From Ktedonobacterales bacterium (GTDB lineage: Bacteria; Chloroflexota; Ktedonobacteria; Ktedonobacterales; JADMIN01), in NCBI GenBank assembly GCA_025450405.1, contig JANWHL010000304.1:1-15922 (forward strand): 15,922 bases of DNA. The letters are read 5' to 3'. Below are positions 1 to 7,286 of the stretch, one piece after another. Position numbers and translations under genes: made by a program. The notes under the pieces were generated by a model. The model was not told the origin of the DNA. It was given only the letters and a program-made list of their open reading frames with translations, and ran no database searches. Numbering within the stretch: the first letter of the stretch is position 1; each line of letters opens with the position of its first letter.

Positions 1-1
1 G

Positions 2-58
2 GACCATCGTGGTGATTGCTCGGCGCGGGCGCGGCGGATTCTGGCCGAGGAGAGGTGA
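2..58 (+). CDS. possible C-terminal tail of an upstream gene (partial)
   Basis: The frame beginning at base 2 is open from the window edge to a TGA at 56-58, three bases before the obgE start, and would encode an Arg/Ala-rich helical tail ending RARRILAEER. It could be the last codons of a gene translationally linked to obgE. Another frame is also open here and only about 18 codons are visible, so the identity cannot be judged. The TGA is in the obgE frame and therefore fixes the upstream limit of obgE. Confidence 0.2.
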   Translation, partial: DHRGDCSARARRILAEER

Positions 59-61
59 CGC

Positions 62-1378
62 ATGCAGTTCTTCGACCGGGTGAAGGTGTTCGTGGCGGCG
101 GGCAAGGGTGGGGATGGTTCCGCGCACTTCCGGCGCGAGAAATACGTCCCTATGGGCGGGCCGGACGGCGGCGATGGGGGGCGTGGCGGCACTGTCTACT
201 TCGAGGCTGATCCCGGGATGAACACGTTGGTGGACTATCACTATCACCCGCACTACAAGGCGACCGCGGGTGGGCCGGGTGGTGGCCAGCAGAAGCATGG
301 GAGCAAGGGCCGGGATCGCTACCTCAAGGTCCCGGCGGGCACGGTCATTCGCGACGCGGAAAGCGCGGAGCTGCTGGCGGACCTGACGGAGCCGGACGAG
401 CCGCTGATGGTGGCCCGTGGGGGACGAGGTGGGCTTGGCAATGTCCATTTCGCCACGTCCACGAACCAGGCGCCGCGCGAGGCGCAGCGGGGCGAGCCGG
501 GCGAGGAGCGCTGGCTGGAGCTGGAGCTGAAGCTGATCTCGGACGTGGGTCTGGTGGGGTTCCCCAACGCTGGGAAGTCGACGCTACTTTCGGTGGTGAG
601 CGCGGCGCGACCGAAGATCGCGGCGTATCCGTTCACGACGCTCATTCCCAACCTCGGGGTGGTGGCAGTGGGCGATCCAACACGCGGCGACTCGACCAGC
701 TTCGTGATGGCCGATATTCCGGGGTTGATCGAGGGGGCGGCCGAAGGTGTGGGGCTTGGCCACGAGTTCCTGCGCCATGTGGAACGGACACGCCTGCTGC
801 TGCATCTGGTAGATGGCGGGAACTACGAACGTGAGCCGTGGGACGAGTTCGAGGCGATCAATCACGAGTTGGAGGCATACAGTCCCGACCTGGCCAGCCG
901 GCCGCAGGTGCTGGTCTTCACGAAAATGGACCTGACCGAGGCGCGAGAGAAATGGCCGGCGGTCCAGCGGCGCGCAGAGGAGGCGGAGATCCCCGCCTTC
1001 GCCATCTCGGCGCCGACGGGCGAAGGTGTCGCCGAACTGATGAACTACACGGCACGGCGCTTCAGCGAGCTGAAGGAGGAGGCGACCGAACGCGCGGCGA
1101 AGCTCGCCGCGGAGGCGCTGGTGGGCCCGGTGCTGCGGCCGGAGCCGGGGGACGCGTTCAGTGTGGAGCGGGTGGCGGGGGGCGGCTTCCGAGTGCGCGG
1201 CAAGCGGGTGGAGCGGATGGCGGCGATGACCAACATTGACAACCGCGAGGGCATGGACCGGCTGGAGAAGACTCTGCGCAAGATGGGGGTCACGCGGGCG
1301 CTGGAACAGGCGGGCGTACAGCCAGGCGACACGGTGACGTTTGGCAGGGTCACGCTGGAGTGGGGCGCGGAGATGTGA
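62..1378 (+). CDS. obgE: Obg family GTPase (ObgE/CgtA)
   Basis: A 438-residue ribosome-associated GTPase, known in the family to act in 50S subunit assembly and stress or cell-cycle control in the cytoplasm. The glycine-rich Obg fold fills about residues 1-158, with its usual GKGGDG, GGPDGGDGG and GGRGGLGN turns. The G domain follows with the P-loop GFPNAGKS at 166-173, the switch II motif DIPGL at 218-222, TKMD at 287-290 (in place of NKxD) and a SAPTGEG G5 motif. The C-terminus is an OCT domain (VERVAGGGFRVRGKRVERM, then the NIDNREG helix region and QPGDTVTFG). The length is normal for an Obg with an OCT domain. The start is fixed by an in-frame stop at 56-58 and a GAGGAGAGG ribosome-binding site just upstream. 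The identity is secure. Confidence 0.97.
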   Translation: MQFFDRVKVFVAAGKGGDGSAHFRREKYVPMGGPDGGDGGRGGTVYFEADPGMNTLVDYHYHPHYKATAGGPGGGQQKHGSKGRDRYLKVPAGTVIRDAESAELLADLTEPDEPLMVARGGRGGLGNVHFATSTNQAPREAQRGEPGEERWLELELKLISDVGLVGFPNAGKSTLLSVVSAARPKIAAYPFTTLIPNLGVVAVGDPTRGDSTSFVMADIPGLIEGAAEGVGLGHEFLRHVERTRLLLHLVDGGNYEREPWDEFEAINHELEAYSPDLASRPQVLVFTKMDLTEAREKWPAVQRRAEEAEIPAFAISAPTGEGVAELMNYTARRFSELKEEATERAAKLAAEALVGPVLRPEPGDAFSVERVAGGGFRVRGKRVERMAAMTNIDNREGMDRLEKTLRKMGVTRALEQAGVQPGDTVTFGRVTLEWGAEM

Positions 1379-1386
1379 TGACGCCG

Positions 1387-1540
1387 GGGAATCCACAATG
1401 AGGACACTGAGGACACAGAGGAGGGAGGGACGAAGAAACCACAGAGGGCAGCGAGGTCACAGAGCGGACGGAGTGAGGATTTAACCGCCGAGAGCGCGGA
1501 GGACGCGGAGTGTCGGAGAGGACGCGGAGGGCTGGAGAGC
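1387..1540 (+). repeat. dispersed purine-rich repeat element, copy 1
   Basis: This fills most of the 228-base gap between the convergent 3' ends of obgE and the isomerase. It opens with GGGGAATCCACAATGAGGAC and continues with 9-base units of GAGGACACN type, then CRCRGAGG-type units preceded by AAACCACAGAGG and TAACCGCCGAG. The same left edge recurs at 4207 and 8163. It lacks the right-hand edge ACAGTGGCAGAG seen in the other two copies. No convincing ORF or U-tract terminator is visible in this gap. Confidence 0.7.
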
Positions 1541-1606
1541 GAGCTGGTTAACTGAAAGGCGCCGGATTGAAGGAAACGCGCCGATAAGCGGGATTGGACG
1601 TGTCGC

Positions 1607-2407
1607 TTACTGAAAGGTCACGTCGGCGGGGAGATCGGCCAGGAGGCGGCGCAGGGCGCGGCTGGCCGCGCGGAGGCCGTCGGGGCCGCTGAAGCCGCCG
1701 TTGGGGCCAGCGACCTGGAGGTGGGGCTCGAGGGTCAGGAAGCCCTGGTAGCCGCGTGCCGCCAGCGCCTGGAGTAGGGCGGGGATCTCGCCGTCGCCCT
1801 CGCCGGCGGGGCGGACGGCACCGGTGGCGAAGACGGCATCTTTGATGTGGACGTGGGCAACGTAGTCGGCGAGGAGCGGCCAGGCCTCTGCCATCGGGCG
1901 GACGCCGGTCTGGACGAAGTTCGCTGGATCGAAGGCGAAGCGCAGGGCCGACGAGGCGATGGTCCTGAGCAGGTCGAGGCAGCGGTCAGGTGTGTCTCCG
2001 TAGAGGCGTGACTCGTTTTCGAGCAGCAGCGTCATTCCCGCGCGGGCGGCGCGATCGGTCAGGGCGCCCAGGCGGTCAACCACGGCGGCGCGCTGGCGGG
2101 TGGCGGTGGCACGACGGACGTAGAACGAGAAGATGCGGATGAAACGGGTGTTCAGGGCCTCAGCGGCGGCGATCGCGCGGTCGAGGCGAGCGAGCTCATG
2201 GACGCGGCGGCGGATGAGCGACGATTTGCCGACCGGGCTGGCAATGGCGGAGACGGCGAAGCCGCGCGCGCGGAGAAGCCCGGCGGCGTGGGCCAGGGCA
2301 CGGGGATCAAGGTCGAGCACGTTGTGACCCCAGGCGCCGCGGAGCTCCAGATGGTGGACGTCCTCGGCCGCGAGGACGTCGAGCTGGGTCTCCAGATCGT
2401 CCGCCAC
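1607..2407 (-). CDS. sugar phosphate isomerase/epimerase (xylose-isomerase-like TIM barrel)
   Basis: A TIM-barrel protein of the AP endonuclease 2 / xylose isomerase-like superfamily, which isomerises or epimerises sugars using a divalent metal. Likely metal ligands are visible in order: the Glu of LLLENE, the Asp of FAFDPANF, the His of HVHIKD and the Glu of LTLEPH near the C-terminus. From the GTG at 2407 the protein is 266 residues, but the conserved first strand and loop (IFTLSAFGDE) is encoded in frame just upstream, and the frame stays open to a TAG at 2549-2551 with no ATG, GTG or TTG that would include it. The true start is probably a rare codon (CTG at 2485, ATC at 2458 or ATT at 2437), or the start codon has mutated. 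The GTG does have GGAG five bases before it. It lies directly downstream of an oxidoreductase, which suggests a joint sugar-catabolic function; the substrate is unknown. Confidence 0.85.
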   Translation of the reverse strand: MADDLETQLDVLAAEDVHHLELRGAWGHNVLDLDPRALAHAAGLLRARGFAVSAIASPVGKSSLIRRRVHELARLDRAIAAAEALNTRFIRIFSFYVRRATATRQRAAVVDRLGALTDRAARAGMTLLLENESRLYGDTPDRCLDLLRTIASSALRFAFDPANFVQTGVRPMAEAWPLLADYVAHVHIKDAVFATGAVRPAGEGDGEIPALLQALAARGYQGFLTLEPHLQVAGPNGGFSGPDGLRAASRALRRLLADLPADVTFQ

Positions 2408-2541
2408 CTCGTCTCCAAAGGCGCTGAGGGTGAAAATGGGCGGGCGCGCGAGCGGGATGAGGTCGGGGCCGGAGTCCGCGGGCAGTCGGCAGCGTCCGCG
2501 CGGGGTAGGGTCGGTGGAGCGGAGGATCGGATTGGCGGTCC

Positions 2542-3696
2542 CTAGGGCCTAGGCGCGAGCGGCCGCCCGGGGCGCAGAGCGGCCAGGAGGGCTGAGTACG
2601 CGGGGCGGTCAAGTGGCAAGGTGACGGATTGGCCGGTGGTGCCGGAGGCGATGATGGCGTTGGCGAGCTCCAGGGAGCGGCGAGCTTCGCGGGCGTCGCA
2701 GCGAGGGGGCCGGCCGGTGCGGATGGCATCGCGGAGGTCGCGGTGAACGGCGAGGTGACCGCCGCCGTCGCCGGGGCGCTGCCGCGCGACACGGCGCGCG
2801 ATCACGGGCTGGGCGAAGAGGGCGGGGCTGGATGCGCGAAAGACGCCCAGGGCGGGGCGGAAGCGCCGGATGATGAGCTTGCCACCGATCAGCTCGATGG
2901 CGCCGCGGTCGCCCACGATCTCCAGGCGGCGGGGTCCGCCCGCCTCGCCGGTGCCAACATAGACGTAGCCGGGCGCGCCGTTGGGATACTCCAGCAGGGC
3001 CTGCGCGGTGTCCTCGGTCTCGATCCGGTGCGCGAGGGTGCGGGTCCACCCGTGAACCTGGGTGGGTGAGCCCGCCAGAAGGCAGAGGAGATCGAGGGTG
3101 TGGGCGCCCTGGTTCATGAGGACGCCGCCGCCTTCGCCCCGCCAGGTGCCGCGCCAGGGAGCGGAGCGATAGTAGGCGTCGGTGCGGAACCACGGCTCGA
3201 CGCACAGGGTGCGGACGAGCGGCCCGAGGTCGCCCGCGGCAATGAGCCGGCGCGCGCGCTCGACCGCGGGGAGGAAGCGCTGCTGGAAGTTGACCGCCAG
3301 GAGGCGATTGGCGGCATCGGCCGCCGCGATCAGGGTGTCGGCCTCGGCCATCTCGACGGCGAGAGGCTTCTCGACGAGGGCATGGCAGCCGGCGGCCAGG
3401 CAGTCCAGCGCGAGGGCGGCATGAGCGGGATGAGGCGCGCAGATGATGGCGATGTCGGGATGGAGGGCGGCCAGTAGGTCGTGGTGGTCGGCGAAGAAGG
3501 GGCAGCCGGTGTGCGCGGCCTGGGCGGCACCGCGCTCGGTGTCGAGATCGGCCATGCCGACGATGCGCGTGTCGGGGAGGCGGCGCAGGGCGGCGAGGTG
3601 GGACTGGGCGATGCCGGCGGCGCAGCCGAGGATGGCATAGGTCAACGGCGTAGTAGAGGTGGAAGCGCTCAATGGGAGCTTCATGGGGATCTTCAT
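2542..3696 (-). CDS. Gfo/Idh/MocA family NAD(P)-dependent oxidoreductase
   Basis: A 384-residue dehydrogenase of the glucose-fructose oxidoreductase / inositol dehydrogenase / MocA family, which oxidises a sugar or cyclitol hydroxyl with NAD(P). The N-terminal Rossmann fold begins at about residue 19 with AILGCAAGIAQSHL, and the first acidic residue of the strand-2 loop is in GMADLD. The family signature EKPLA is at 109-113, with the usual NFQQRF after it. The C-terminal sheet domain carries GVLMNQGAHTLDLL at 191-204, where His199 corresponds to the family's catalytic-loop histidine. Two ATGs five codons apart (3696 and 3681), in a short duplicated ATGAAG-CCC motif, could both serve as starts; the spacing to a weak GAGG slightly favours 3696. 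It lies 27 bases after the small unknown gene and before the sugar isomerase, so the three are probably one operon. The substrate cannot be read from the sequence. Confidence 0.93.
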   Translation of the reverse strand: MKIPMKLPLSASTSTTPLTYAILGCAAGIAQSHLAALRRLPDTRIVGMADLDTERGAAQAAHTGCPFFADHHDLLAALHPDIAIICAPHPAHAALALDCLAAGCHALVEKPLAVEMAEADTLIAAADAANRLLAVNFQQRFLPAVERARRLIAAGDLGPLVRTLCVEPWFRTDAYYRSAPWRGTWRGEGGGVLMNQGAHTLDLLCLLAGSPTQVHGWTRTLAHRIETEDTAQALLEYPNGAPGYVYVGTGEAGGPRRLEIVGDRGAIELIGGKLIIRRFRPALGVFRASSPALFAQPVIARRVARQRPGDGGGHLAVHRDLRDAIRTGRPPRCDAREARRSLELANAIIASGTTGQSVTLPLDRPAYSALLAALRPGRPLAPRP

Positions 3697-3723
3697 GGAT
3701 AGCGGGACCTCGCGACGGCGGGG

Positions 3724-4056
3724 TCACGCGGCCCAGGCCTCGCCGGCGCTCTTCAAGAGCGAGAGCGCCAGGTCGTAGCCCGCCACTTCGCCTGCGCGCA
3801 GGGCGAGATCGCGCTCGTCGTCGCGGGCGAGGTCCCACGCGGTGAGGCTGGTCTGGCGGCCGCTGATGATCTGGACGCGCGCGGCCTGGAGGGAGAGTTG
3901 GGCGCCCTGACCGGCCAGGAATTCGGCGATGCCAGTGAGCACCTGCGCCTGGCCGGACCATTCCAGCATGTCGGTGGGGCGGTCGGCCTGGGTGGTTTCC
4001 CACTGCGCCCGCGCGGCCCAGAGCCGCAGTCGCTCGATCACCTGTTCTCGCGTCAC
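3724..4056 (-). CDS. small hypothetical protein, first gene of the oxidoreductase/isomerase group
   Basis: A 110-residue protein that I do not recognise. It starts at a GTG with GAGGAG placed six bases upstream, and ends 27 bases before the oxidoreductase start on the same strand, which supports it as a real gene and the head of that operon. The sequence is mostly amphipathic helix (VIERLRLWAARAQWE, a Leu/Gly/Ala-rich central segment, then DLARDDERDLALRAGEVAGYD and LALSLL), with no membrane span, signal peptide or cysteine. It looks like a small soluble helical bundle. No function is proposed. Third-position C richness on the minus strand matches its neighbours. Confidence 0.65.
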   Translation of the reverse strand: MTREQVIERLRLWAARAQWETTQADRPTDMLEWSGQAQVLTGIAEFLAGQGAQLSLQAARVQIISGRQTSLTAWDLARDDERDLALRAGEVAGYDLALSLLKSAGEAWAA

Positions 4057-4206
4057 GCCTGGCTCCTCGTCGTTCGCGTGCTACGTTGGGGCGTCGGTAC
4101 AGTGCCGTGCATGGGGTTCCAAGGGGGCGCCGCGGCGGTCCCCCGTAGACTATAGCATGCGCGCCGCGGTAGGCGCGAGCGGAATTGGAGAGGGATTCAC
4201 GGCTGA

Positions 4207-4465
4207 GGGGTCCACAATGAGGAACCTGAGGGGACCGTGGAGTCCAGAAAGAAACCGCGGAGGGCGCGGAGAGAGAACGCGGAGAAGACGGAGTGGTAAC
4301 TACGGAGAGCACAGAGAACACCGAGGAGGATTTCGCAGGGAGGCGGGGGGAACGAGGTGGACGAAGACCAAGCAATCGAGAGTTGAGGAACGAACTGTCG
4401 GGAGCACGGAGGGTGCGGAGGGACAGAGAGGGTGAAATCAACCAGGGAAGACACAGGTGGCAGAG
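4207..4465 (+). repeat. dispersed purine-rich repeat element, copy 2
   Basis: This occupies about half of the 527-base gap between the divergent 3724-4056 gene and the glycosyltransferase. The left edge GAGGGGTCCACAATGAGGA matches copies 1 and 3, and the right edge ACAGGTGGCAGAG (4453-4465) matches copy 3. Inside are several modules of the type AAACCGCGGAGGGCGCGGAG and TAACTACGGAGAGCACAGAG. The rest of the gap holds the promoter of the glycosyltransferase (right) and about 150 bases of unassigned sequence (left) where the promoter of the minus-strand group should lie. Confidence 0.7.
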
Positions 4466-4523
4466 CTACGACGTGGCGGGTGCGGCCCAACGGATTCGCA
4501 AGTGGCCAGAACTCCCGCTGGCG

Positions 4524-4552
4524 TTGACGGGCACTGGGGTGGCGACTATACT
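4524..4552 (+). promoter_or_regulatory. sigma70-type promoter of the glycosyltransferase gene
   Basis: TTGACG (4524-4529) and TATACT (4547-4552) are separated by 17 bases, each one base from consensus. Transcription would start near 4559, giving a leader of about 25 bases that contains the GAGGA ribosome-binding site at 4576-4580. Confidence 0.75.
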
Positions 4553-4583
4553 CGCGCGGGGAATGGCGCTGGGGTGAGGAGCG

Positions 4584-6398
4584 ATGATGGACGTGCGCGA
4601 GGCGGGAACGGCACGCCTGGTTGGACTGGCGAGCACGGCGCCTAGAGGGATTGCTGTCCCCGAAGCGCCAGGCGGAGCGAGCCGCGCGAGGTCCTGGGCG
4701 GCCGGGCTGGCGGCACCGCGCACGGCGCTGCCGATCCTGGGCGCCGTGGCGCTGGTGCCACGGCTGATGCTGGCGACGGGAATGGTGTTTCCGCCGCTGG
4801 GCGATGCCGCGTACTACATTGCGGTGGCGCGGACACTGGCGGCGGGGGGCGGGCTGACGGCGGGGGTGGTCTGGACGTATCAGCCGCCGCCCGCGACGGT
4901 GGTCGGCCCAAGCAATGAGTACTGGGGGCCGCTGACCTCGGTGGTCGAGGCGCTGAGTCTGCGCGTCTTTGGCGAGCGCCTGTTCGCCGCGTTGCTGCCG
5001 GGCATCGTCGCGGGCACGCTGCTGGTGCTGGTGACGTACCTCGCCGGGCGTGGGGTCTTCCGGTCGTGGCTGCTCGGGCGCGGTGAAGCGGCGGCCGCCG
5101 CGGCGCGCTACGCGGACTGGCTGGCCTTCGCCGCGGCGCTGCTGCTGGCGGTGGACGCCGAGTTGGTGTACCAGTCGGCGATGGGCGACAGCGGAATGAT
5201 CTACGGGCTCCTCGCGTGCGGCGCGGTGCTGCTCTGGGAGCGGGCGACGCGACCGGCGGAGAGGCTGGTGGCGGCGGAGCGGCCGGCGTGGTGGGCGCCG
5301 GTGGGCGGTTGGCGAGGGGCGACCGCCGCCGCGTGGGGGGCGGGTGTGCTACTTGGCGGCGCCTATCTGACGCGCGCCTCGGCGCTTTTTCTGGCGTCGG
5401 CGCTGGGCGGCTGGTGGCTCTGGCGGGCTTGGGGAGCGAGGAGATCGTGGGCGCGGGCGGCCACGAGCGGGGTGGACACGCGATCGCGGCGCGGACTCAG
5501 GGAGTTGATTGGGGCGGCGGGGGCACTGGTCGCCGGGGCGCTGGTTGTGGTCGTGCCGTGGCTGGTCCGGCAGCAGGTGACGTTTGGGCACATGGTGTCG
5601 CGCGAAGGGACGCTGAGCGCGCTGGCCTTTAGCCTGGAGGAGATCTCCAACTACGGCGCGGCGCCCAGTCTGGGGGGATACCTCCAACATGGGCTGGGCG
5701 CGCTGTTGGCGTTGCGCGCGGCCGCGCTCTGGGACGAGCTGCGCCACGTGGCCGATTACGCCTTCTATCCGACCGTCTTGCCCGCGCTGGCGGGGCTGGT
5801 CGCGCTCGCGCGCCGGGAGGCTCGGGCACGGCTGGGGTTGGCGAGCGCGCTGGTGCTAGGTTTGGGATTCGCGGTGGTGTTTCCGGTGGTGTCGCTCAAC
5901 GGCGGCTTCTATCACTCGGTGGCGAGTGTCGCGCCGTTCCTGGCGTGGGGGTATCTGGCGGGTATTTACATTGTGGCGGTTTGGGCCACGCGGCATCTGC
6001 CGCTGCGCGTGGGCCTGTCGCCGGCGCTGTTCGCTATCCCGCTGTTACTCCAGCTCGCGGTGCTGGCGTTGACATTTCCCGTCGTCGGGGCGCGGGCGGC
6101 CCACGACCGGCACGTGTTCGGCGCCGTCAGTGACTGGCTGCGGGCGCACCGCGCGCGGGTAGTCATGGCCGACCAGTCGTCCACGCTGTACTACGCCAGT
6201 GGCATTCCGACCATCCAGCTGCCCGGGGCCCAGGATCCGGCCGTGGTGTATGCCTGTGCCGAACGGTACGGTGCCGGGTATCTGGTGGTGACGGGTCCTT
6301 ATGGCCAGTATCCGGCGGTACTGGATGCGCATCCGAACGCGCATTTCGTCCTGGTCGTGCGTGGGGGCGATTACCGAGTCTATGCGATCCAGGCGTAG
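4584..6398 (+). CDS. GT-C type membrane glycosyltransferase (PMT / GT39-like)
   Basis: A 604-residue polytopic membrane protein resembling the dolichyl-phosphate-mannose protein mannosyltransferase / ArnT group. These enzymes use polyprenyl-phosphate sugars on the outer face of the membrane. After a soluble N-terminal 45 residues, the first hydrophobic segment (ALPILGAVALVPRLML) leads to GDAAYYIAVARTLAAGG at 73-89, the position of the acidic catalytic motif in the first external loop. About ten further hydrophobic segments follow, such as LLPGIVAGTLLVLVTYLA, WLAFAAALLLAVDAELV and LVAGALVVVVPWLV, with the QQVTFGHMVS loop typical of this family. A C-terminal soluble domain ends with short strand motifs such as RVVMADQSSTLYY. 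There are two tandem ATGs; the first has GAGGA at good spacing. It is transcribed alone from its own promoter. The acceptor and sugar are unknown. Confidence 0.85.
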   Translation: MMDVREAGTARLVGLASTAPRGIAVPEAPGGASRARSWAAGLAAPRTALPILGAVALVPRLMLATGMVFPPLGDAAYYIAVARTLAAGGGLTAGVVWTYQPPPATVVGPSNEYWGPLTSVVEALSLRVFGERLFAALLPGIVAGTLLVLVTYLAGRGVFRSWLLGRGEAAAAAARYADWLAFAAALLLAVDAELVYQSAMGDSGMIYGLLACGAVLLWERATRPAERLVAAERPAWWAPVGGWRGATAAAWGAGVLLGGAYLTRASALFLASALGGWWLWRAWGARRSWARAATSGVDTRSRRGLRELIGAAGALVAGALVVVVPWLVRQQVTFGHMVSREGTLSALAFSLEEISNYGAAPSLGGYLQHGLGALLALRAAALWDELRHVADYAFYPTVLPALAGLVALARREARARLGLASALVLGLGFAVVFPVVSLNGGFYHSVASVAPFLAWGYLAGIYIVAVWATRHLPLRVGLSPALFAIPLLLQLAVLALTFPVVGARAAHDRHVFGAVSDWLRAHRARVVMADQSSTLYYASGIPTIQLPGAQDPAVVYACAERYGAGYLVVTGPYGQYPAVLDAHPNAHFVLVVRGGDYRVYAIQA

Positions 6399-6527
6399 TG
6401 ACGGATGACGTTCTCACGGCGCGGCTGCCACGGGCGACGATCTCCACGGGTCAGCGCCGGCGTTTGGTGTTGCCGATTTGGCCCGTGGCGGCTTGCCGGT
6501 TGGGCTGGGCTCTCGCTACCATCTCAA

Positions 6528-6615
6528 TGTGAATTCTAAGCGTATGGGCCCAGGGCCGCCGGCACGCCGCCGGACAGACTCGTGCCCATGCGAACTCTAT
6601 ACGTATGGGTCCAGG
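6528..6615 (+). repeat. 27-base imperfect direct repeat upstream of the selenoprotein gene
   Basis: Positions 6528-6554 and 6589-6615 match at 22 of 27 bases, 61 bases apart. The shared core is CGTATGGG-CCAGG, preceded by TG-GAA-TCTA. The repeat sits in the 291-base gap between the glycosyltransferase and the peroxiredoxin-like gene, about 75-160 bases before the latter. The spacer holds GCCGCCGGC and GCCGCCGG, which could form a hairpin. This could be a duplicated operator or promoter segment; a TATACG that could act as a -10 lies at 6598-6603 in the second copy, but without a good -35. Confidence 0.55.
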
Positions 6616-6689
6616 CTTACAGGCGGGAAGAACGGTGGGAGCGCCGAGCCCGGATTGGTGATGGCGGATGGCTGGAGAGGAGCGAGGGC

Positions 6690-7286
6690 ATGAGCGAGCA
6701 CGACGACGTGGAGGGATATGGTCCGGGACTGGCGTTGGGCGATCCGGCGCCGGACGCGACACTGCCCGACGAGGATGGGAACGAAGTCGCGCTCTCCAGC
6801 TATTGGCGGAGCCAGCCGACGGTGCTGGTTTTCATCCGGCACTTTGGGTGACCGCACTGCCGGAATCAGTTGGCGCAGTTGCGTCACGCGCACGATCGAT
6901 TTCGAGCCGCCAGCGTTCGGGTGGTGGCCGTTGGGCTGGGCACGCCGACGCGGACGCGGGAGTTCCGCGCGTCGATGCGGTTGCCGTTTCCGGTGCTCTG
7001 CGACCCACGGCGACGGGTCTACCGGCAGTACGGCTTGATGCGCATGCAACCGGGTGATAGTCGCGCGCCCGGCACGATGGCTCGGCTTGCCATCGCGACC
7101 GCCCGGCACGGTGGGGCGCTGTCGCGCGATCAGGATATGCTGCAGTTGGGTGGGGTGTTCATTGTGGACACGGCGGGGATTCTCCGCTACGCACACCGGG
7201 CGCGCGCGCAGCATGACAATCCCTCGCCGGACTCGCTGCTGCGGGTGGCGGCGCCGCTGACGCGGCCAGACGCTCAACAGACGTAA
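6690..7286 (+). CDS. peroxiredoxin-like (AhpC/TSA, PRXL2/SelU-type) protein with in-frame UGA, probable selenoprotein
   Basis: A thioredoxin-fold redox protein whose frame is interrupted once, by TGA at 6849-6851. Read through, it has 198 residues. The N-terminus GDPAPDATLPDEDGNEVALS is the usual AhpC/TSA opening, followed by strand TVLVFIRHFG, then the TGA at codon 54, then PHCRNQLAQLR. Relatives normally have CxxC (HFGCxxC) here, so the site reads UPHC with Cys57 as the resolving partner. Homology continues without a frame change after the stop: VRVVAVGLGT, FPVLCDPRRRVYRQYGL and GGVFIVDTAGILRYAH, typical of the PRXL2/SelU-like branch. The start at 6690 has AGGAG seven bases upstream; an earlier in-frame ATG at 6582 lacks one. 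A hairpin directly follows the TGA. The likely role is reduction of peroxide or disulfide in the cytoplasm. The alternatives are a TGC-to-TGA error or a fresh nonsense mutation. Confidence 0.82.
6849..6883 (+). promoter_or_regulatory. UGA selenocysteine codon with candidate bacterial SECIS hairpin
   Basis: TGA at 6849-6851 is followed one base later by CGCACTGC (6853-6860), which pairs with GCAGT (6875-6879) and GCG (6881-6883) around a single bulged T at 6880. The result is an 8-bp stem with a 14-base apical region, 6861-6874. The apical region contains an exposed GT at 6869-6870, comparable to the GU that SelB recognises in known bacterial SECIS elements. An alternative register pairs GCC (6859-6861) with GGC (6872-6874). 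The placement right after the UGA and inside the coding sequence is what bacterial selenocysteine insertion needs. This was folded by eye only. Confidence 0.6.

Noticed and set aside
1391..1540. Possible CRISPR array in the GAGGACAC repeats
   Set aside because: Units are about 9 bases and degenerate, with no regular spacers and no cas genes.
2609..4441. A 610-codon open frame on the minus strand covering the oxidoreductase and the small gene
   Set aside because: It is a third-position shadow of high-GC genes: its translation is Arg/Pro-rich low complexity, while the other frame has clear Gfo/Idh/MocA motifs.
6690..7286. Reading the peroxiredoxin-like gene as an ordinary pseudogene
   Set aside because: There is a single TGA (not TAA or TAG), exactly at the redox cysteine position, with no frameshift, a good ribosome-binding site and a hairpin right after it. 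The pseudogene reading is kept only as the fallback if Sec machinery is absent.
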